A stretch of DNA of 63,184 nucleotides, from contig JAOZPP010000009.1 in the NCBI GenBank assembly GCA_029932675.1, positions 1-63,184 of the forward strand, given 5' to 3'. Of this stretch, positions 23,357-30,088 are shown in pieces. A program made the position numbers and the translations under genes. Origin of the DNA: a bacterium. GTDB taxonomy: Bacteria; SM23-81; DAOVCL01. Within the stretch, counting starts at the first letter, position 1; each line of letters starts with the position of its first letter. The notes under the pieces are model-generated. The model saw only the letters and a program-made list of their open reading frames with translations, made no database searches and had not been told where the DNA came from.

Positions 23357-23714
23357 AGGAGAAGGTCCCCTCTTCCTTCTGCACCGCTTCGTTCCAACCC
23401 TCCTTAAGTTCGGAGAGGATCGTTAACACCTCCTTTATAGGCTCCCCTTCCCCTTGAGTACTTGCTTGCATTAACCTCCTATTCGAGTAGTCGTAGAGGC
23501 GATATAACGAATTGGCAATCTCCCCAGCCTCCATGTTTAAACTGCACATAAGCTCCGTAATACAGTCTTGGGCGCGGAAGAGCATCTTCTTCTTGCCCTC
23601 CAGATCCCCTCTGTTGAGCATCTCCTCAGCTTTTTTTAGATAATCAATCGCTCCATCATAGACCATTAGAATTAACTCCCCTGGAGTATAGGAAGTTCCC
23701 TTTGAAGTTGACAT
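23346..23714 (-). CDS. fliS: Flagellar chaperone FliS, paralogue 2
   Basis: FliS keeps flagellin unpolymerised in the cytoplasm. This 122-residue copy has the hallmark GELILMVYDGAIDYLKKAEE, RAQDCITELMCSLNMEAGEI and SLYRLYDYSNRRLMQAS. It is clearly related to the copy at 23730-24113 (the RAQDCITELMC and LNMEAGE blocks are shared). ATG 23714 follows GGAGGGGA. Confidence 0.92.
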   Translation of the reverse strand: MSTSKGTSYTPGELILMVYDGAIDYLKKAEEMLNRGDLEGKKKMLFRAQDCITELMCSLNMEAGEIANSLYRLYDYSNRRLMQASTQGEGEPIKEVLTILSELKEGWNEAVQKEEGTFSYDR

Positions 23715-23729
23715 TTCCTCCCCTCCTGG

Positions 23730-24113
23730 TTATTTAATCATTTCTACCTTCCTCACCGCACCCTCCCACCCCTCCCTCAATATGGACATCAACTCCTTGA
23801 CTTCGGTTATCCCCTTGAGACTCTTCTTGGCATTTGCTTGAGCTAATCTCCAATTAAGATACTCATAAAGCTTATATAGAAGCTGGGCGACCTCCCCTGC
23901 CTCCATATTCAGGCAACACATAAGCTCTGTAATACAATCCTGGGCGCGGAGGATCATCTCCCCCTTTCCCTCCCAATCTCCCCTCTTCAACCTTTCCGCT
24001 GCCTCATCCAAAAAGGTGAGCGTCCCATCATAGACCATCAAAATCAGCTTCCCCGGACTTACCGTCTCAAGCTGGGTCTGAAGATACTGTTGGGATAGAT
24101 CTTTATGGTTCAT
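23730..24113 (-). CDS. fliS: Flagellar chaperone FliS, paralogue 1
   Basis: A 127-residue FliS: LETVSPGKLILMVYDGTLTF, RAQDCITELMCCLNMEAGEV and LLYKLYEYLNWRLAQANAKK. It lies 15 bases upstream of the second fliS in the same operon. Two adjacent divergent FliS copies suggest separate clients, e.g. different flagellins or FlaG/FliW-type partners, or a recent tandem duplication. Confidence 0.92.
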   Translation of the reverse strand: MNHKDLSQQYLQTQLETVSPGKLILMVYDGTLTFLDEAAERLKRGDWEGKGEMILRAQDCITELMCCLNMEAGEVAQLLYKLYEYLNWRLAQANAKKSLKGITEVKELMSILREGWEGAVRKVEMIK

Positions 24114-24173
24114 TTTACCCCTTTCTGTGTGAACCGTTCTTCAACCTATAGCGCGACCTCCGGCGACTTCCAT

Positions 24174-26390
24174 CTAACTATACCAGGCGGAGACCTGCTG
24201 GGTGAGCCAATCACTGGTCGCCTTCAGTTGATTGAGGAGCATCTCCATATTGGTGAATTGCGCTTCCATCTGCTGCCTCTTTAGCTCTAACTGGGCCTCC
24301 ATATCGGAAATCCGATCCTCCAAATCATCGATGGTGTCCTGGAGACCCTCCTGGCGGGTGCTGATCAACCCATCTGAGGAGGTCCAGGAATCGAGTTTCC
24401 TCTCTAATTGTTCGGCAACTCCAAAGATCAAGGTTATCTGGCCCTGATCCCCTGTGGTATCAGAGCTAATCCCTACCATCAACCCCTTGGTCTCCCCCTC
24501 TGAACCGGTAAGATAGAGGCCTGAACCGGTGGCAGCATAGGTATCCTCCCCCTGAGTAAAATATCCAGCCACATCTTGACCGGTGTCGCTCTTCGCGGTG
24601 GTACCAATCCCCGTGCTCGTGGAGGAACTGGTCCGATTGGAGACTACCTCCACGGTATGGGCTGAGCCATAGTAGTTGTGGGTGATCTTCAGCTTTCCCC
24701 CATCATTGGAGGCAGTTACCTCCACCCCCTGGCTATCCATCTCGGAGTTGATCTTGTTCACGATGTCATCGATCTTATCCCCAGCAGAGAGCTCCACCAC
24801 AACCTCAGTGGAGCCGTCAACCGTGAAGGTGAGCGTCTCATCCTGGGAGATACCTCCGGAATCGATCACATAATCTCCCTCCACCCAGGCCTTCTCCGCT
24901 ACCTGGGTGATGGTAATCCCATAGGTTCCGGCTACGGTGTCATCGGAATGGGTCATATAGGTAACATCCGGATCGGTAGTAGTGGCCGAGGCAGTAAAGA
25001 GGTCAATTATATCCTGAGCGTTGTTGGCTAAATAATCATCTAAGGTGGAGTCGTCAATCTCCAACTCCCCTGTATTGTAATCGGTGGTTATCCCAATGCG
25101 GGATAGAGCGTTGATGGTGGAGGAGAGGCCGGACACCTGGGAGATGATTATATCTCTGATGGCCTCTTCAATATACCTTAAGGTGGAATCGCCCATCAAG
25201 GGTTGGGCCTCGCTGTCCGTATCGGGATCGTAGCTGAACTGCTCCCGGATATAACTCATCAAACTGTTGTAAGAGCTAACAAAATCCTCAATGGCCTGTT
25301 TTCTGGTGCCTGTATCCTGGGAAACGGTCAAGGTCACTGCGGTGGCCGATGTATCCAAAAGGTTTAGGGTCACCCCCTCGATGAGATCGCTGATTTGGTT
25401 GGTGGACCTGGTCACCGAAAGCCCATCCACGGTGAGGGAAGCATCTTGGGCAGCCTCTAACTGGTTCTTAACTCCGGGCTTAACAAATCCCAGGACTTCC
25501 AGGGTGTTAGCAGAGTCAGTGTAACTGCTTATTCTACTGGTAATGTTGATACGGTAGATGGTATTACCGCTACTATCTGTATCACTCTCTATGGTGGCCC
25601 CAATCCCGGCAGCAACGAGCTTATCCTTTATCTCCTGCAGGGAATCCTGGGAGAGGTCGATGCTCACATTGGTACCGTTGATAGTAACCGTTTGGGAAGT
25701 GAAGGATGCCGCGGAGCCAATAAGGCTCTTTATCGTGGAGGTGGTATCGGAAAACCAGAGGCTGTTATCTTGGCTGGAGTCTGAGGTATCCACCAAGCCC
25801 AGGTCCTCCAAGAGGGTATCTCCATTCACATCGGCAAGGGCGATCTCAGTGGAACCTGTCTCTTCCCTGGTTAAGATAAGCCTGTAGCTACTATCAGAAA
25901 CCTTTAGGATGGTAGCTGTTACACCGGCATCTGCGCTGTTTATCTTATCCTTGATATCGCTCAAGGTGTCTGTGGATTCAACCTCTACTACATTCCCGTT
26001 GATCGCCAACTCACCGGAATATCCTAATGCAGTATCTGTGGAGGAGATCTCATCTGAAGAAAGCTTGTGAGCTTGAGCCAACGCGGAGATGATTATGGAA
26101 TAATTGCCGATGCTCGCCGCTGAGGTCGCTGTAGCTGTAAGCACCGTTTCATCGCTGGAACTAGCGGTCATCGCCCCCATCGTGGAGAGGTTGTTCAGGG
26201 TGCGCACATCGGAGAGAAGGGTAGAAAGCTTGCTGCTTACCGTCCCCCAGTAGGAAAGCTTGGTCTGATAATCACTCTTCTTGTTCTCTAAGATGTCTAC
26301 CCGCCGGTGTTCGATCTCCATCAACTGGTCGATGACATCATACCAATTTAACCCTGATACCAGACCGCCAACAGCAAATGTTCCTGCCAT
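24174..26390 (-). CDS. fliD: Flagellar filament capping protein
   Basis: FliD caps the growing filament and folds incoming flagellin. The 738 residues begin with MAGTFAVGGLVSGLNWYDV, giving the GLxSGL-DxxxII start of the family, with coiled-coil D0 segments at both ends: VDILENKKSDYQTKLSYW, and near the C-terminus DLEDRISDMEAQLELKRQQM followed by MEMLLNQLKATSDWL. The centre has Ser/Thr-rich beta domains. It is longer than most FliD proteins, consistent with extra exposed domains. ATG 26390 has GGAGAAAAG upstream. A second, truncated copy of its first 13 codons lies at 27512-27550. Confidence 0.94.
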   Translation of the reverse strand: MAGTFAVGGLVSGLNWYDVIDQLMEIEHRRVDILENKKSDYQTKLSYWGTVSSKLSTLLSDVRTLNNLSTMGAMTASSSDETVLTATATSAASIGNYSIIISALAQAHKLSSDEISSTDTALGYSGELAINGNVVEVESTDTLSDIKDKINSADAGVTATILKVSDSSYRLILTREETGSTEIALADVNGDTLLEDLGLVDTSDSSQDNSLWFSDTTSTIKSLIGSAASFTSQTVTINGTNVSIDLSQDSLQEIKDKLVAAGIGATIESDTDSSGNTIYRINITSRISSYTDSANTLEVLGFVKPGVKNQLEAAQDASLTVDGLSVTRSTNQISDLIEGVTLNLLDTSATAVTLTVSQDTGTRKQAIEDFVSSYNSLMSYIREQFSYDPDTDSEAQPLMGDSTLRYIEEAIRDIIISQVSGLSSTINALSRIGITTDYNTGELEIDDSTLDDYLANNAQDIIDLFTASATTTDPDVTYMTHSDDTVAGTYGITITQVAEKAWVEGDYVIDSGGISQDETLTFTVDGSTEVVVELSAGDKIDDIVNKINSEMDSQGVEVTASNDGGKLKITHNYYGSAHTVEVVSNRTSSSTSTGIGTTAKSDTGQDVAGYFTQGEDTYAATGSGLYLTGSEGETKGLMVGISSDTTGDQGQITLIFGVAEQLERKLDSWTSSDGLISTRQEGLQDTIDDLEDRISDMEAQLELKRQQMEAQFTNMEMLLNQLKATSDWLTQQVSAWYS

Positions 26391-26432
26391 CTTTTCTCCT
26401 CATTTATTTGAATCTTATGAACAATTCAGTAG

Positions 26433-26454
26433 GGACAGACCTTAAGGTCTGTCC
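26433..26454. repeat. GGACAG-type dispersed palindrome, copy 2
   Basis: GGACAGACC-TTAA-GGTCTGTCC, a perfect 22-base palindrome between fliD and the AT-rich lipoprotein gene. It is the best-formed copy of the family also seen at 9453 and 27450. Confidence 0.75.
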
Positions 26455-26501
26455 GGTCTCCTTGGTCAAGTGTAAAGACCACTCCATAGTAGCACAAATT
26501 T

Positions 26502-27368
26502 TTACCTCCCTAACCATATCTTCTCAGCTTGGATATACCCCTTTGACCAATCATTACTATAAACTTTAAAAATCCCGATAACATAAACCACTGGGTTTCC
26601 ATCTGACGAAAGGTGTCGCCAAACATACGGATTATCGGTTTTGTTATAGAATATTTCGATTGAAACGTCAACATCATAATCGTCAAGGCCACTTCCAGTC
26701 GAGGAAAATGTTCTAAATGAAGCTCTACCTACTCTATTATACAATACTTTTAGTGGGCCTACTTTTACTCTTTTGCCTACATACTTGAGTGGTTCAGCCT
26801 GAAGGTCACGTAGGTTTATTTCAAAAGGCTTATTTTTTTCTTCATCTAAACGTTTGCTGATAGTTTTGTATTCATCTTGCGTGAATAAATCTTTTGACTT
26901 TTGTAGTTCCACAGTAGCTTCCTCAAAGTTATGCTCAGTGATAGCAACCTCAATATTGCGTTTTGCTTTTTCAGTTTTTTCAATTTTTACTATCTCCCTC
27001 TGTGAACTATTGATATACTGTTTTGCTTTAGACAAATAGGATGATTGTGGAAACTTCTGAACTAATTGGGTAAATATATCGACAGCAGATTGAAAATCTT
27101 CCTTTGATTTGTTAGACCGAGCTTTATTATATGCATCTACACCGCTATTAAAGTAATCTTGGTCAGTTTCCTTCAATTTTCGAATTTCAATTTCCAATTG
27201 AGCAATTGTATGTTTGAGCTTTTGATTTTCACTTCTGAGTGTTTGAATTTCCTGTTCAAGTTTGCCATTTCCACATCCAGATGTTAAAAATAGAATAGCA
27301 AGCAGAAAGAAAAAAGTAAACAGCATCACAGGAATAGAGTCTATTTTCTTAATTTTTGTGATCCTCAT
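26502..27368 (-). CDS. Coiled-coil/TPR lipoprotein (inserted, unknown function)
   Basis: A 288-residue lipoprotein: a hydrophobic N-terminus (LFTFFFLLAILFLTSGC) with lipobox LTSGC, then a leucine-zipper coiled coil (LEQEIQTLRSENQKLKHTIA), a TPR-like helical pair (YFNSGVDAYNKARSNKSKED, AVDIFTQLVQKFPQSSYLSK), another coiled coil, and a C-terminal beta domain (VGKRVKVGPLKVLYN, VVYVIGIFKVYSNDWSKGYI). Its AT-rich codon use differs sharply from the surrounding flagellar genes, and it sits between GGACAG palindromes, so it was probably acquired. Family not recognised. Confidence 0.8.
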   Translation of the reverse strand: MRITKIKKIDSIPVMLFTFFFLLAILFLTSGCGNGKLEQEIQTLRSENQKLKHTIAQLEIEIRKLKETDQDYFNSGVDAYNKARSNKSKEDFQSAVDIFTQLVQKFPQSSYLSKAKQYINSSQREIVKIEKTEKAKRNIEVAITEHNFEEATVELQKSKDLFTQDEYKTISKRLDEEKNKPFEINLRDLQAEPLKYVGKRVKVGPLKVLYNRVGRASFRTFSSTGSGLDDYDVDVSIEIFYNKTDNPYVWRHLSSDGNPVVYVIGIFKVYSNDWSKGYIQAEKIWLGR

Positions 27369-27449
27369 TGTTATGGTATTCTTTATTAGTTTGCTATTTT
27401 GCCTGATTTATTTGAAATATAGACTTTCTGGGCCGCTAAATCTTTTTCC

Positions 27450-27471
27450 GGACAGGACTCAAAACCTGTCC
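27450..27471. repeat. GGACAG-type dispersed palindrome, copy 3
   Basis: GGACAGG and CCTGTCC arms (7 bp) around ACTCAAAA, 22 bases long. With copy 2 it brackets the inserted lipoprotein gene. Confidence 0.7.
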
Positions 27472-27511
27472 CCTGAGCTTCGTTAACTGGTCTTGATACA
27501 CGCCGGTTTGA

Positions 27512-27550
27512 TCCTGATACTAACCCGCTGAGGGTAAATGTTCCAGCCAT
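27512..27550 (-). pseudogene. Relic of a second fliD 5' end
   Basis: ATG at 27550 opens MAGTFTLSGLVSG, aligning with the first 13 codons of fliD (MAGTFAVGGLVSG), with bases GGAACATTT and GTATCAGG shared. After codon 13 the similarity stops and the frame continues into unrelated and repeat DNA. This is a truncated fliD start, left by a rearrangement or insertion in this part of the flagellar operon. Confidence 0.7.
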
Positions 27551-27673
27551 GAGACTCTCTTTCTTTTGTCCTCGGTTACGCTGAGGGCCAGCGTCACTTC
27601 GCCTATCCGGAGGTAAGCGTCTCCATTGTTACTCCGCCTAAATTCGCTTGCCCAGTTTGCTTATCCACCGCCC

Positions 27674-28354
27674 GTTAAGTGAATGAAGTTTAGTTTACCA
27701 TAACCATCAAATCCAACCTTTGGAATGACAATAGTTGTATTCATCAAGAAGCTTCAAAAGATTATTCTCCTGCGCTAATGTTGTCCCTTGAAGTTTTTTA
27801 GATTGTATGTGAGCAATATTCATAAAACTGCAATAGCGGTTTGCATTCATACCTGTGCGCCTCATAGCCAGACCATATCCTTTTGCAATTTTACGGTCCC
27901 AAAGTGGAAAGAATCGTGGGGCGAGTAAGTGAAGCGATTTTGCTGCCCCAGTAGGGCCCAAGACTTCCTCGAATGCCTTAAAGACCCTGTTGACTTTATC
28001 TTCATCGCGGTCTGTGAACGACAGTATAGAGCGGTTACGAAATCCAGTGATCAGTTCCTCGGCATACTTTTGAACAAGGTAATTAATCTCTTGAAAATGT
28101 TTATTGTCAAAATGATGGGGACGGAATTGATAATAAGCTTTATTCCAAGTTTGGAGCAGGACTGCCAACGAATCTGATAGAGTTAACTTCGTCTTGCCTA
28201 CGATAGCCAATTCAATGAGCTCAGTAGCCACTCGATAAAAAAGATCCCTCGGCTCTTTTTCCAAAAAGATTTTGTGTGCCTGGCGTAGATCTTCTGCGGA
28301 CGGGTGGTAGTTGTTTACTGGCAATGTTTCCTCCTATGAGGCATTTCACTTAAC
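27674..28354. mobile_element. Possible inserted cassette bounded by 10-bp inverted repeats
   Basis: GTTAAGTGAA (27674-27683) and TTCACTTAAC (28345-28354) are perfect inverted 10-mers that closely bracket the single AT-rich gene 27707-28324. No transposase is present, so this could be an element relic, an attachment-type boundary or coincidence. Confidence 0.3.
27707..28324 (-). CDS. Uncharacterised helical protein (GASK/LLAP-type motif)
   Basis: A 205-residue, mostly helical soluble protein. The strongest-looking segment is GPTGAAKSLHLLAPRFFPLW followed by DRKIAKGYG, resembling a conserved motif in uncharacterised proteins that may be distantly related to helix-hairpin-helix glycosylase-like folds; I cannot name the family. 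No signal peptide. The start is TTG 28324 with AGGAGG at 5-base spacing. It is AT-rich, interrupts the flagellar operon between flaG and fliD, and probably arrived by transfer. Confidence 0.7.
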   Translation of the reverse strand: MPVNNYHPSAEDLRQAHKIFLEKEPRDLFYRVATELIELAIVGKTKLTLSDSLAVLLQTWNKAYYQFRPHHFDNKHFQEINYLVQKYAEELITGFRNRSILSFTDRDEDKVNRVFKAFEEVLGPTGAAKSLHLLAPRFFPLWDRKIAKGYGLAMRRTGMNANRYCSFMNIAHIQSKKLQGTTLAQENNLLKLLDEYNYCHSKGWI

Positions 28355-28384
28355 TCTTCCCGTATATCTGAAATTACGACTCAG

Positions 28385-28414
28385 CTCTTTGTGGATGTTA
28401 TCATCCACAAAGAG
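28385..28414. repeat. Perfect 13-bp hairpin
   Basis: CTCTTTGTGGATG, loop TTAT, CATCCACAAAGAG. On the minus strand it contains TGTGGATGATAACA, which also occurs at 9548-9561 in the candidate small RNA. It lies in a 280-base gap downstream of flaG; no T-run follows, so it is a weak terminator candidate at best. Confidence 0.7.
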
Positions 28415-28603
28415 ATAGGAACCCTACCCGCACATCAATAGGGATAGTCTGTCCAATCCCCTCCGAAAAACCGAAGTCTCTATGGGCCATAAAATCGAGC
28501 AACTAGACCCCCTGATCCGACCATGAAGAAATGCCTTTTATTCGCATAATTTTTCCCTGGGGAAACCACCTATTGACGGAGATAGAGGAATAGTCTCTTT
28601 AAG

Positions 28604-28906
28604 TTAATGACTTGCCTTTCTCCCTCTTTGGTACATCCTTGCCGCTTCCTTGAGGGCGATGGAGAGTTTGAGCATCTTCTCATCTGGAATCTGCACTGTG
28701 ACCCCGTTTTTAATGGTCACCACCACTCGCCCTGCTTGCCGATCAAATGAGAAGATGAGATTTTTGTGATGGGCTTCTATAAACTTCTCTATCTCCTTAG
28801 CTGTCTGAGATGAGGAGATAGGTTCCTTGCGGGATTGAGGACGATCGGCTCTCCGCACTTCACTGGCCTCATTATTCACTAAAGGTGGTAAGCCTTCGAT
28901 CCTCAT
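28604..28906 (-). CDS. flaG: FlaG family flagellar protein
   Basis: A 100-residue protein whose C-terminal half is the FlaG domain: LIFSFDRQAGRVVVTIKNG, VQIPDEKMLKLSIALKEAAR. The N-terminal part is a charged linker. FlaG influences filament length and assembly and is usually encoded between flagellin and fliD, as here once the inserted genes are ignored. ATG 28906 follows GAAGGAGAG. Confidence 0.88.
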   Translation of the reverse strand: MRIEGLPPLVNNEASEVRRADRPQSRKEPISSSQTAKEIEKFIEAHHKNLIFSFDRQAGRVVVTIKNGVTVQIPDEKMLKLSIALKEAARMYQRGRKASH

Positions 28907-28937
28907 TTTTTTCTCTCCTTCTCAATCCATGGAGGAG

Positions 28938-28968
28938 GAGTGAGGGGGGTAAAGCCCCCCCTCACTCA
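28938..28968 (-). terminator. Strong GC hairpin after fliC
   Basis: GAGTGAGGGGGG pairs with a CCCCCCTCACTC-type arm around TAAA, starting about 15 bases after the flagellin stop. There is no T-run, so it may act as an mRNA 3'-end stabiliser that raises flagellin mRNA over flaG mRNA, rather than as a full terminator. Confidence 0.55.
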
Positions 28969-28983
28969 AATAGTGGTCCCTTC

Positions 28984-29808
28984 CTATACCCTAAGAAGGG
29001 TGAGCGCTGACTGGGGAACCATATTGGCTTGAGCTAACATTGCGGTCCCCGACTGCACCAGGAGTTGATTTCTGGTCAGCGCAGCGGTCTCATAGGCCAC
29101 ATCCACATCCCTGATCACCGATTCGGCAGCCTGAGTATTCTCGATGGCGATAGCCAAATTAGATTCTGCGTACTCTAACTTGTTCTGGTAGGCGCCGATA
29201 TCACCTCTGATCGAGGATAGGGATTGGATCGCCGTATCAATGGTCGTCAGGGCTGACCGGGCGTTGGCCGCAGTGGTGAGATCCAAACTGTCCACTCCCA
29301 GATCTGACTGGGTGGCTCCATTGATGGTCACGCCGATCTGGTCGTTGGTGGAGTTGTAGGCTCCCACCTGGAAGGTGCCGCTAAAGGTTCCGTCCAGTAG
29401 CGCCGTCCCATTGAACTTAGTGGAGTTGGCGATCTTGTCGATCTCGCCCAACAGCTCCGTCTTCTCATTATCTATCAAGACTCTCTGGCTGGAGCTGATG
29501 GTGGAGTCGGCTGCCTCAGTGGCCAGCTCCTTCAACCTGGTGAGCATGGCGTGGATCTGTTCCGTCCCTCCCTCGGCCACCTGCAGAAGGGTTATCGCCC
29601 TTCCCGCGTTCTGGTGGGCCATAGAGAGGCCGGCGATTAATCCCCTCATTCCTTGGGAGATGGCCAAGCCGGCGGCATCGTCAGAGGCGTGGTTGATGCG
29701 GTAGCCAGAGGACAACCTCTCCAATGACTTGTTTAAGGCTGCCGTATTTACGGCCAGGTGCCTCTGAGCGACCATTGACGCTATGTTGTGGGTTACTCTA
29801 AGGGCCAT
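28984..29808 (-). CDS. fliC: Flagellin
   Basis: A 274-residue flagellin with only the conserved D0/D1 domains and a minimal centre. N-terminus: RVTHNIASMVAQRHLAVN, LNKSLERLSSGYRINHASDD, AAGLAISQGMRGLIAGL. C-terminus: SLSSIRGDIGAYQNKLEYAE and RNQLLVQSGTAMLAQANMVP, ending in ALTLLRV. The central SGTFQVGAYNSTNDQIGVTI stretch and nearby Ser/Thr residues are possible O-glycosylation sites for the neighbouring glycosyltransferases. ATG 29808 has AAAAGGAGG with 7-base spacing. Expression is from a sigma-28-like promoter with a leader of about 110 bases. Confidence 0.97.
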   Translation of the reverse strand: MALRVTHNIASMVAQRHLAVNTAALNKSLERLSSGYRINHASDDAAGLAISQGMRGLIAGLSMAHQNAGRAITLLQVAEGGTEQIHAMLTRLKELATEAADSTISSSQRVLIDNEKTELLGEIDKIANSTKFNGTALLDGTFSGTFQVGAYNSTNDQIGVTINGATQSDLGVDSLDLTTAANARSALTTIDTAIQSLSSIRGDIGAYQNKLEYAESNLAIAIENTQAAESVIRDVDVAYETAALTRNQLLVQSGTAMLAQANMVPQSALTLLRV

Positions 29809-29815
29809 TTTTCGT

Positions 29816-29913
29816 CCTCCTTTTAAGTTTTTGTGGCTTAACCTCTATTGGTTACGACCACTCTACCTTGGGCCTGCGGCCCAGCGACCTATTCGGTTCT
29901 CTCACCTCCTTTT
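29816..29913 (-). promoter_or_regulatory. Flagellin leader with two CsrA-type sites
   Basis: The sequence AAAAGGAGG occurs twice in the leader, once at its 5' end (29913-29905) and once as the Shine-Dalgarno (29824-29816). A hairpin GGGCC-TGC-GGCCC (29870-29882) lies between them. Two GGA sites, one over the ribosome binding site, is the arrangement by which CsrA represses flagellin (hag) translation in Bacillus; csrA and its antagonist fliW are encoded in this locus. Confidence 0.6.
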
Positions 29914-29924
29914 CTTTTGTTATA

Positions 29925-29952
29925 TTATCGGCAGGAGGGGGGGAAAACTTTA
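29925..29952 (-). promoter_or_regulatory. Sigma-28 promoter of fliC
   Basis: On the minus strand TAAAGTTT, 12 bases (mostly C), GCCGATAA. Both boxes are perfect, but the spacer is one base longer than at flgM. It lies about 117 bases before the flagellin start codon. Confidence 0.85.
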
Positions 29953-30088
29953 GCAAAAAATGAAGGAGGTGAGAGAAAAAGGCCAGGAGGACAGATTTCT
30001 CAGCCCTTTTATGACTTTGACCGCCCTCGGGGCTCAATCCAGAGGAAGCAGAATTAGCACCCCCAAAATGGTTTTATGGACCCACTTC

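Noticed and set aside
29852-29908. Possible 17-codon leader peptide (GTG start) in the flagellin leader
   Set aside because: The AAGGAG sequence directly abuts the GTG with no spacing, so initiation is unlikely; a CsrA-type site explains the motif better.
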